The translations under genes were made by a program, and so were the position numbers. This document shows, in pieces, positions 22,078 to 28,119 of a stretch of 28,119 nucleotides of DNA. The stretch's first letter is position 1, and every line of letters begins with the position of its first letter. Below the pieces are notes generated by a model. That model saw nothing but the letters and a program-made list of their open reading frames with translations. It had not been told where the DNA came from and did no database searches. This DNA is from Rugosimonospora sp036494675 (GTDB lineage: Bacteria; Actinomycetota; Actinomycetes; Mycobacteriales; Micromonosporaceae), in contig DASXOA010000002.1 of the NCBI GenBank assembly GCA_036494675.1, positions 1-28,119 on the forward strand. The letters run 5' to 3'.

Positions 22078-24339
22078 ATGGCAACCGGAGACAGAAGACT
22101 GCCACGGGTGCGGCGGCGCACCATGGCGCTGGGTATCGCGACGGCCGGAGCGCTGGTCGCGGGCGGCCTGACCATCGTCGCGATCCCCGACGCGGGAGCC
22201 GCGACCCGGGCCGCACCCGCCGCGGTCGTCTCGGGCACCACCTACACGGTGGTCAACAGCACCAGCGGCAAGTGCGTGGATGCCCGGGCGGCGGCCACCG
22301 CCAACGGTACGGCCGTGCAGCAGTACGCCTGCAACGCCACCACCGCGCAGCAGTGGACGTTCACCGCCACCAGCGGCGGGTACTACCAGGTCGGCAACGG
22401 CAACAGTGCGGCACAGGTCTGGGACGTCACCAACGTGTCCACGGCCGACAGCGCGCCCATCCAGCTGTGGACGTACAGCAACGGCAACAACCAGCAGTGG
22501 CAGCCGGTGGCGGAGGCGGCCGGCACGTACCACTTCGTCAACCGCAACAGCGGCAAGTGCCTGGACGTCCCGGCCGCGTCGACCGCGGACAGCGTGCAAC
22601 TGCAGCAGTACACGTGCAACAACACCGGTGCGCAGTCGTTCACGCTGAACCCCACCGGCGGCTCCGGCCCCACACCCCCACCGAGCAACCCGTCGAACCC
22701 GGACCTCGGGCCCAACGTCAAGATCTTCGACCCGTCGATGTCCAGCTCCACGATCCAGAGCCAGCTCAACACGATCGACAACCAGCAGCAGACCAACCAG
22801 TTCGGTACCCAGCGGTACGCGCTGCTGTTCCGCCCCGGCTCCTACAACGTGAGCGTGAACGTCGGCTACTACACCCAGGTACTCGGGCTGGGCCTGTCGC
22901 CGAACGACACCACGATCGGCGGCGGCGGCATCAACTCCGACGCGCAGTGGGACGGCGGCAACGCCACCCAGAACTTCTGGCGCGGGGTGGAGAACATCAC
23001 CAACAGCCCCTCGTCGGGCACCATGAAGTACGCCGTGTCGCAGGCCACGCCGATGCGCCGGGTACACGTCAAGGGCAACCTCGTCCTCGACGACAACGGC
23101 GGCTGGTCCAGCGGCGGCTTCCTCGGCGACTCGGTCGTCGACGGTCAGGTGAACTCCGGCAGCCAGCAGCAGTGGCTGTCGCGTAACGACCAATGGGGCA
23201 GCTGGACCGGGGCCAACTGGAACATGGTCTTCGTCGGGGACACCCACGCCCCGGCGCAGAGCTTCCCCAACCCGCCGTACACCACCGTCGCGCAGACCCC
23301 GGCGATCGCGGAGAAGCCGTTCCTGTACGTCGACTCCACCGGCGCGTACCAGGTCTTCGTGCCGGCAGATCGGGCCAACTCCAGCGGTACCAGCTGGGCG
23401 AACGGCACCGCGGCGGGCACATCGCTGCCGATCGCCACGTTCTACGTCGCCAAGCCGGGCGACACCGCGGCCACCATCAACGCGGCGCTGGCCGCCGGCA
23501 AGAACCTGCTGTTCACGCCGGGGGTCTACAAGCTGACCGACACCATCCGGGTGAACCGGGCCGACACCGTGGTGCTGGGCCTCGGGCTGGCGACACTCGA
23601 GGCGGACAACGGCGTCATCGCGATGTCGACCGCGGACGTGAACGGCATCCGGATCGCCGGCCTGCTCTTCGACGCCGGTACGACCAACTCGCCTGTCCTG
23701 CTGCAGGTCGGCCCGACGGGCTCCACCGCGGACCACTCGGCCGACCCGACCGTGCTGTCCGACGTGTTCGCCCGGATCGGCGGTGCGGCCGTCGGCAAGG
23801 CCACGGTGAGCGTTCAGGTCAACAGCAACAACGTCATCGGGGACGACCTGTGGCTGTGGCGGGCCGACCACACGTACGGGGTCGGGTGGACGTCCAACAC
23901 CGCGCAGAACGGCCTGGTCGTGAACGGCGCGAACGTCACGATGTACGGGCTCGCCGTCGAGCACTACCAGCAGTACTCGGTGCTGTGGAACGGCAACGGC
24001 GGGCGCACGTACTTCTTCCAGAACGAGCTGCCCTACGACGTACCCAACCAGTCGAGCTGGATGAACGGCAGCACGCGGGGGTACGCCGCCTACAAGGTGG
24101 CCAACACGGTGACGACTCACGAGGCGTGGGGGCTCGGCAGCTACTGCTACTTCACCAGCGACCCCTCTGTGGTGGCCGACCACGCCTTCGAGGTACCCAA
24201 CGCGTCCGGGGTCAAGTTCCACGACCTGATGACGTTCTCGCTGGGCGGCGGCAAGGGCACGATCGCCCACATCATCAACAACAGCGGCGGGGCGGCGAAC
24301 GCGTCCACGAACCTCGCGGACCTGGTCTCGTACCCGTAG
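22078..24339 (+). CDS. Secreted ricin-type lectin fused to a two-part beta-helix domain
   Basis: This 753-aa exported protein is probably carbohydrate-active. Residues 1-43 are a long signal with RVRRRTMALGIA and an AGAA cleavage region. Residues 55-200 form a CBM13/ricin-B lectin with QQWTF, QQWQP and repeated SGKC(V/L)D blocks. A Pro/Ser linker (GPTPPPSNPSN) leads to a roughly 530-aa domain. In that domain the pattern LF(R/T)PG(S/V)Y followed by VLGLGL occurs twice, about 240 residues apart. This suggests paired right-handed beta-helices of the pectate-lyase/GH55 type, but no catalytic residues can be assigned. ATG 22078 is chosen for AAGGAG 8 nt upstream. It probably acts outside the cell on polysaccharide. 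Confidence 0.85.
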   Translation: MATGDRRLPRVRRRTMALGIATAGALVAGGLTIVAIPDAGAATRAAPAAVVSGTTYTVVNSTSGKCVDARAAATANGTAVQQYACNATTAQQWTFTATSGGYYQVGNGNSAAQVWDVTNVSTADSAPIQLWTYSNGNNQQWQPVAEAAGTYHFVNRNSGKCLDVPAASTADSVQLQQYTCNNTGAQSFTLNPTGGSGPTPPPSNPSNPDLGPNVKIFDPSMSSSTIQSQLNTIDNQQQTNQFGTQRYALLFRPGSYNVSVNVGYYTQVLGLGLSPNDTTIGGGGINSDAQWDGGNATQNFWRGVENITNSPSSGTMKYAVSQATPMRRVHVKGNLVLDDNGGWSSGGFLGDSVVDGQVNSGSQQQWLSRNDQWGSWTGANWNMVFVGDTHAPAQSFPNPPYTTVAQTPAIAEKPFLYVDSTGAYQVFVPADRANSSGTSWANGTAAGTSLPIATFYVAKPGDTAATINAALAAGKNLLFTPGVYKLTDTIRVNRADTVVLGLGLATLEADNGVIAMSTADVNGIRIAGLLFDAGTTNSPVLLQVGPTGSTADHSADPTVLSDVFARIGGAAVGKATVSVQVNSNNVIGDDLWLWRADHTYGVGWTSNTAQNGLVVNGANVTMYGLAVEHYQQYSVLWNGNGGRTYFFQNELPYDVPNQSSWMNGSTRGYAAYKVANTVTTHEAWGLGSYCYFTSDPSVVADHAFEVPNASGVKFHDLMTFSLGGGKGTIAHIINNSGGAANASTNLADLVSYP

Positions 24340-24352
24340 TCGACCTCACGAG

Positions 24353-24384
24353 GCCCCGGTACGGCGAGTCCGCCGTACCGGGGC
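24353..24384. terminator. Strong 14-bp hairpin after the beta-helix gene
   Basis: GCCCCGGTACGGCG (24353-24366) and CGCCGTACCGGGGC (24371-24384) pair perfectly over 14 bp with loop AGTC. It lies 13 nt after the stop codon and can also serve the minus strand. Confidence 0.9.
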
Positions 24385-24390
24385 GCCGCG

Positions 24391-24480
24391 ACCGGAGCGG
24401 CCGCCCAGCCGCGGGTCAATGGCGCCGAGTGCGCGACGGTCGGTCTTGCCGTTGCTGTTCAACGGCAGTGGGGTCAGGTC
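24391..24480 (-). pseudogene. Remnant of an NRPS adenylation domain (A10 motif)
   Basis: Read on the minus strand from 24480, the frame gives LTPLPLNSNGKTDRRALG followed by AIDPRLGG and runs to a stop at 24346. LPLxxNGKxDRRAL is the A10 core motif at the end of adenylation domains of nonribosomal peptide synthetases and related acyl-AMP ligases; the Lys contacts the acyl-adenylate. Nothing upstream belongs to such an enzyme: the sigma-factor gene ends at 24479 in another frame. This is therefore the last 20-30 codons of a deleted synthetase gene, left beside a GGTCA repeat. Confidence 0.65.
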
Positions 24481-24490
24481 AGGTCAGGTC
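24472..24490. repeat. GGTCA pentanucleotide repeat at the sigma-factor stop
   Basis: GGTCA occurs three times followed by GGTC, covering the last codons and stop of the sigma factor and abutting the NRPS remnant. It marks a slippage or recombination junction. Confidence 0.7.
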
Positions 24491-25717
24491 CTGCAGCCGG
24501 GCGATCTGCTGATTGAGGTAGCGCTGCTGCTGGGTGTTGGTGGCATATCGGGCGGCGGTCCGGTAGGCGGCCAACGCGGCTGCGGGCTCGCCGCTCTGTT
24601 CGAGCAGGTGCGCTCGCACGGCATGGAAGCGACGGCTGGAGACGATCCTGCTGTCGGCCTCCAGCCCCTGGAGCAGGGTGAGGCCGGCGCGGGGTCCGGC
24701 GACCATGCTGACCGCGACGGCATGGTTGAGGGCGACGACCGGGTTGTCGTCCAGCCGGAGCAGGACGCCGTAGAGAGCCGCGATCTGCGCCCAGTCGGTC
24801 GCCTGGGCGCTGTCAGCCTCGTCGTGGACAGCGGCGATCGCCGCCTGGAGCTGGTACGGCCCGGTCGGCCCGCATGGCAGCGCAGCAGTGACCAGGGCTA
24901 CGCCCTCCTGGATGGCGGCCTCGTCCCAGAGGTCACGGTCCTGCTCCGTCATCGGGATCAGCGACCCGTCGGCGCCGGTACGGGCCCGGTGCCGGGCGTG
25001 GACGAGGAGCATCAACGCCAGTAGCCCGCTCACCTCGCTGTCGTCGGGCAGGATCGCGTGCAGGACTCTGGTCAGCCGGATGGCCTCGTCCGCCAGGTCC
25101 ACCCGTAGCAGCCGCGTGCCGGCGGTGCTGGCATAGCCCTCGTTGAAGATCAGGTACAGCACCCGCAACACCGTATCCAGCCGACCGGCGTCTCCGGGCG
25201 GCAGCGCGAACGGCACCCCACTGTCCTTGATCGATTGCTTGGCCCGGGTGATACGCCGGGTCACCGTCTGCTCGGAGGTCAACAGGGCACGGGCGATCTC
25301 GGTAACACTCAAGCCCCCAACCGCCCGCAGCGTCAGGGCGATCTGTGACGGGACCGACAGCGAGGAGTGGCAGCACATGAACAGCAGAACCAGAGTGTCG
25401 TCGATATCCGCTGAACGGCCCTCGTGAGCCCCGGGATCCTCGGTCGGGGTCACCTCCCACTGGGCGACCGTCTCCTCCCGCCGGCGCCGGGCCTGCTCGG
25501 CGCGCAGCAGATCGGTCAACCGCCGCGCCGCGACAGTGACCAACCAGGCCTTGGGGTCATGCGGCAGCCCGTCGCGGGGCCACTGCGTCGCCGCCGCCAG
25601 TAGCGCTTCCTGGGTGGCGTCCTCGGCCAGGTCGAAGTGTCCGTACCGGCGCACAACCGCACCGAGAACCTGCGGCGTCAGGCGACGCAGCAGGTCCTCG
25701 ACCTCGGCGGCGATCAC
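24479..25717 (-). CDS. ECF42-type RNA polymerase sigma factor with long C-terminal extension
   Basis: This 412-aa protein has an ECF sigma core with region 2 (AEDATQEALLAAATQWP, near residue 31) and region 4 (GLSVTEIARALLTSEQTVTRRITRAK, near residue 135). A roughly 230-residue helical extension with TPR-like stretches follows (DNPVVALNHAVAVSM, EPAAALAAYRTA). This architecture and the adjacent DGPF gene match the ECF42 group. In that group the extension, not an anti-sigma factor, is thought to control activity. GTG 25717 lies 15 nt after the DGPF gene; the ribosome site is weak, so coupling is likely. The stop lies in the GGTCA repeat. Confidence 0.93.
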   Translation of the reverse strand: MIAAEVEDLLRRLTPQVLGAVVRRYGHFDLAEDATQEALLAAATQWPRDGLPHDPKAWLVTVAARRLTDLLRAEQARRRREETVAQWEVTPTEDPGAHEGRSADIDDTLVLLFMCCHSSLSVPSQIALTLRAVGGLSVTEIARALLTSEQTVTRRITRAKQSIKDSGVPFALPPGDAGRLDTVLRVLYLIFNEGYASTAGTRLLRVDLADEAIRLTRVLHAILPDDSEVSGLLALMLLVHARHRARTGADGSLIPMTEQDRDLWDEAAIQEGVALVTAALPCGPTGPYQLQAAIAAVHDEADSAQATDWAQIAALYGVLLRLDDNPVVALNHAVAVSMVAGPRAGLTLLQGLEADSRIVSSRRFHAVRAHLLEQSGEPAAALAAYRTAARYATNTQQQRYLNQQIARLQDLT

Positions 25718-25732
25718 CGCTGCCCGCCCGAA

Positions 25733-26149
25733 TCAACCTTCAAAGTCGGGCTGGTGCTCGTCGATCGGCCGCACATCCGCGTACGCCCGCGCCCGCATGT
25801 GCTCGGGCCCGGGGCAGCTGGCCAGCCGGGATGCGATCTCCGTCGCCCGATCGAAGCTCACGCAGTCGACGACCCAGTACCCGGCGAGCACCTCCTCGGA
25901 CTCGGCGTAGGGCCCATCGGTCGCGACCGGGACGCCTTCCTGGAGCCGGACCCGGCGGGAATGCACCGGTGCGCTCAGGCCCCTGGTTTCCACCAGCTCA
26001 CCGGAGTCGAGCAGTTCCTGGTTGTATCCCCGCATGAACGCACCCAACGCGGCATGGTCCTCCTGCGTCCACGCCGGCTGCCCCGAGGCCTGCCCGGTCA
26101 TCCCCTGGTAGTCCTGCTGCGACGCGAACACCAAAATCATGTACTTCAT
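25733..26149 (-). CDS. DGPF/YCII-domain protein, partner of the ECF42 sigma factor
   Basis: This 138-aa small cytosolic protein has the YCII-related ferredoxin-like fold: MKYMILVFASQQDYQ at the N-terminus and the family's name motif DGPYAESEEVLAGYWVVD near residue 88. DGPF proteins are typically encoded beside and controlled by ECF42 sigma factors; their chemistry is unresolved. ATG 26149 is chosen for AAAGGA about 7 nt upstream; an in-frame start 8 codons earlier is less likely. The gene precedes the sigma factor in the same operon. I could not identify a convincing ECF42-type promoter upstream. Confidence 0.93.
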   Translation of the reverse strand: MKYMILVFASQQDYQGMTGQASGQPAWTQEDHAALGAFMRGYNQELLDSGELVETRGLSAPVHSRRVRLQEGVPVATDGPYAESEEVLAGYWVVDCVSFDRATEIASRLASCPGPEHMRARAYADVRPIDEHQPDFEG

Positions 26150-26439
26150 CGACGTATCCTTTCCATCAGACACCCCAGCGGCGCCCTTGTCACCCGAGAC
26201 GTCGAGGCCGCACTCCCCGACCGGACATCGCCGTCCGCAAAAGATGCGTCGGTTGCGTGGTCCATCGTTCCTGCTCGTCCCCGAACCCGCAGCACGGGAT
26301 GATCGAGGAGTACATGAGGCATCTCAAGGCCAGTTGGAAGGCAGACGAGGCATGCCCGACCTTCTCGGTCTGCTCGTAGTTGCGATTCTCGGCCGCGCCA
26401 TCCCGTTGCGGGGCTTTACCGCTATACAAGATCAAATAA

Positions 26440-26466
26440 GGCCATTTCCGATCACCGGAAACGGCC
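26440..26466. other. Interrupted stem-loop in the accessory gap
   Basis: GGCC, A, TTTCCG (26440-26450) pairs with CGGAAA, C, GGCC (26456-26466) with one A/C mismatch and a 5-nt loop ATCAC. There is no T-tract. It could be a terminator or a leader structure for the small ORF at 26488. Confidence 0.4.
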
Positions 26467-26487
26467 GTATTACCTGCGGTGGAGCTG

Positions 26488-26652
26488 ATGACTGCCTACT
26501 TGAACTCTTCGGAGCTGGTCAGCGAGCTACGAACGACGCTCAAACGGCTGGCCCAAGTCTCAGAGCTCGCCAACCTCGTTGCTACCAACCAATCAATAGT
26601 TGGTCGCAAAAGATCGAAACGTCCGAGCACAGAGACTCGGTCCAGCCTCTGA
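26488..26652 (+). CDS. Possible 54-aa small protein
   Basis: ATG 26488 is preceded by GGTGGAG at a short distance. The product is amphipathic, with Leu spaced as in a helix (ELVSELRTTLKRLAQVSELANL), then a basic tail GRKRSKRPS. Its frame is the same as a short open stretch 190 nt upstream, so it could be the end of a decayed gene rather than an intact one. No family is recognised. Confidence 0.25.
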   Translation: MTAYLNSSELVSELRTTLKRLAQVSELANLVATNQSIVGRKRSKRPSTETRSSL

Positions 26653-26737
26653 TGCCGACCGGGTAAGCGCCAACCGTCATCTCGTACGTTCCGGAACGGC
26701 TGTCAGCGGTGGGGCACTGTACGTATGGAGATCCTCA

Positions 26738-26743
26738 TATACT
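26738..26743 (+). promoter_or_regulatory. -10 box of the exported LamG/Ig-like gene
   Basis: TATACT is close to consensus and lies about 50 nt before ATG 26795, giving a leader with a normal ribosome site. No -35 matching 17-18 nt upstream is evident. Confidence 0.4.
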
Positions 26744-26794
26744 GCGCCAGCCCGTCCCGCGGATGCCGGGGACCGTAGGAAATTCGGAGCAGGG

Positions 26795-28119
26795 ATGAGA
26801 AGACAGCTATCTTCGAGGTTTCGCGCCTTCACCGTGCTCGCCGTGCTCGCGGGTACGATCGTCGGTGGGTTCGCCGCCGCACAGCCCGCAGCGGCCGGGC
26901 ACAACGCCGAATCCGCCGCCTGGATTTCGCAGCGCTACACGGATTCACTTGATGCACATGCCTCGAAGGTGCCCGACTTGGAAATTCCGTTGGGGGCGTG
27001 GCTCGACGCAGACGGCAAGCACCACATGTCGCGCGTGTATGCGACCTATGATCTGTCCGGCTTCGCCGATAAGAAGATCTTCACCGCAAGCCTGAGCGCG
27101 CATGAACAGGAGGCGACCGACTGCGCGGACCGAAAGGTCGAGGTGTGGATCACTCCGCCCGCGACCGACCCGACCTGGGCGGACCCGCCTGCCGAGCGGA
27201 CCCTGGTCGGCACCATCGGGGGGTCACAAATCTGCCCCGGCTGGTTCAGCATGGACATCACCACAGCCGCTCAGTTGGCGTTGAAGGCGGGTCAGACGAA
27301 GCTCGGCGTCGAGTTGCGTGTACCCGCCGACAGTGAGGGCGATAGCAAACTGGGCCGATGGCTGAACGCGCAGTACGGACTGCAGCTGAGGGTGGACGAC
27401 AACAATCTGCCGGAGGTACCAACGCAGCTCTACGCCGGCGGACACCCCTGCGCTAACCAGGCACCATTCCCCTACTTGCCGAACCGCCAACCAACACTGG
27501 CGGCCAGCTTCAAGGACGCCAACCCGGACGATACCCTCACTGGATCGTTCGTCATCTGGCCCATCGATAGCCCTGACGAACGAACGACTATCAACACCAC
27601 CGGCTACATACGAAGCGGCTGGGTCAGTGCGGTGACAGTACCGGCCGGCGTGGTCAGTGACGGCGGCACATACGGCTGGCAGTCTCGGCTCAACGATGGC
27701 ACGGACACCTCGGACTGGTCGCAGACCTGCTACTTCAGCGTCGACGCCACGCCACCTGCCAGCCCGCCGCAGGTCACCTCGTCGAACTACCCCGAGGACA
27801 GCTATGTCGACGGGGGCACTCCCGCACACTTCACGTTCACCACAAACGCAACCGACGTCATTGGGTACCAGTACTCCTGGAATAACTACCCCGGCGTCGA
27901 TTGCCTCATCAGCTACGGCGATTACGGAGTGCCGACAGCGTCGGATCCGCTGAAGGCACCCGACGTTGTACCGGCCGACGGTTTGGGGGGCTCCGCCACT
28001 GTGGACCTCTCACCGCCCTGGGCGGGCCCCAACCGGTTGTACGTGCGCAGCATCGACCGCGCGTGCAACGCGTCACCGACTGCCGAGTACGACATCATGG
28101 TGCGGGACACTTCGCCGAC
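26795..28119 (+). CDS. Large exported LamG/Ig-like repeat protein, 3' end outside window
   Basis: At least 441 codons are present and the frame is open to the window edge. Residues 1-34 are a signal peptide (RRQLSSRF, a hydrophobic core, then AQPAAAG). A DNRLRE-like beta-sandwich follows (YATYDLSGFADKKIFTASL, then VEVWITPP). Then come Ig/fibronectin-like modules containing SDWSQTCYFSVDATPP, GTPAHFTFTTNATDVIGYQYSW and NRLYVRSIDRACN. This order is typical of the long LamG-jellyroll cell-surface proteins of Streptomyces and Micromonosporaceae; the LamG domain itself would be beyond the window. GGAG lies before ATG 26795. Composition is less GC-rich with less biased codons than the left block, suggesting acquired DNA. 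Confidence 0.75.
   Translation, partial: MRRQLSSRFRAFTVLAVLAGTIVGGFAAAQPAAAGHNAESAAWISQRYTDSLDAHASKVPDLEIPLGAWLDADGKHHMSRVYATYDLSGFADKKIFTASLSAHEQEATDCADRKVEVWITPPATDPTWADPPAERTLVGTIGGSQICPGWFSMDITTAAQLALKAGQTKLGVELRVPADSEGDSKLGRWLNAQYGLQLRVDDNNLPEVPTQLYAGGHPCANQAPFPYLPNRQPTLAASFKDANPDDTLTGSFVIWPIDSPDERTTINTTGYIRSGWVSAVTVPAGVVSDGGTYGWQSRLNDGTDTSDWSQTCYFSVDATPPASPPQVTSSNYPEDSYVDGGTPAHFTFTTNATDVIGYQYSWNNYPGVDCLISYGDYGVPTASDPLKAPDVVPADGLGGSATVDLSPPWAGPNRLYVRSIDRACNASPTAEYDIMVRDTSP

Larger units (their letters stand above)
26150..26794. other. 645-nt accessory gap without a convincing gene
   Basis: This stretch is visibly less GC-rich than the rest, above all from about 26400. Reading frames are broken. 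A short ORF (ATG 26299, 26 codons, with an internal Met at 26314 preceded by GAGGAG) and the 54-codon ORF at 26488 lie in the same frame but are separated by stops. This may be a decayed gene. It also holds one interrupted hairpin and the promoter box of the next gene. Confidence 0.5.

Noticed and set aside
22018..24270. 750-codon open frame on the minus strand
   Set aside because: It is exactly antisense to the lectin/beta-helix gene, rich in Arg/Val/Gly/His as expected from the complement of GC3-biased codons, and has no motif or ribosome site.
26299..26379. 26-codon plus-strand ORF with GAGGAG before its second Met
   Set aside because: Too short and without recognisable features. It is noted only as part of a possible decayed gene.
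26190..26435. 81-codon minus-strand ORF in the accessory gap
   Set aside because: No ribosome site and no domain, and its composition is mixed. There is not enough evidence to call it a gene.

Overview
The window is high-GC DNA with GTG starts, clear actinobacterial Shine-Dalgarno sites and many TANNNT boxes 6-8 nt in front of start codons. Gene content points to an actinomycete, probably a Micromonosporaceae member (Actinoplanes/Micromonospora type). The family assignment is an inference from gene content and style, not from a marker gene.

Most of the left 20 kb is a rearranged form of the housekeeping block that in Mycobacterium tuberculosis runs from the protein mannosyltransferase through rsmI, metG, tatD, rpfB, rsmA and ispE to prs and glmU. 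In order: prs (cut by the left edge) and glmU on the minus strand (PRPP and UDP-GlcNAc supply); a Tat-like secreted esterase; a tRNA-Gln(UUG); a fatty-acid desaturase with a TetR regulator; a four-helix membrane protein (DUF4383-like); an ABC-F ATPase; ispE and rsmA. A ribbon-helix-helix/MazF-type toxin-antitoxin pair sits where rpfB usually lies, followed by tatD and a short GntR regulator. A divergent plus-strand accessory operon follows (small Cys protein, SAM methyltransferase, small Cys protein, DivIVA-like coiled coil), then a second, divergent prs paralogue, the convergent mannosyltransferase, rsmI and metG.

The right 8 kb is accessory. It holds an unrecognised 425-aa protein, an ArsR repressor with a palindrome inside its own promoter, a large secreted lectin/beta-helix carbohydrate-active protein ended by a very strong hairpin, a short remnant of an NRPS adenylation domain, an ECF42-like sigma factor with its DGPF (YCII-like) partner, a 645-nt stretch with no convincing gene, and the 5' part of a large exported LamG/Ig-like protein cut by the right edge.

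The most unusual structural signal is a set of 27-30 bp GC-rich tandem repeats, each starting just after a stop codon (after the esterase, after ispE, after the antitoxin). In the first two arrays the units form hairpins with TTCG/TTTC-type loops and look like one family. Other points of interest are the NRPS remnant, the apparent replacement of rpfB by a toxin-antitoxin module with its own operator, and a GntR operator that fills the spacer of a divergent promoter.
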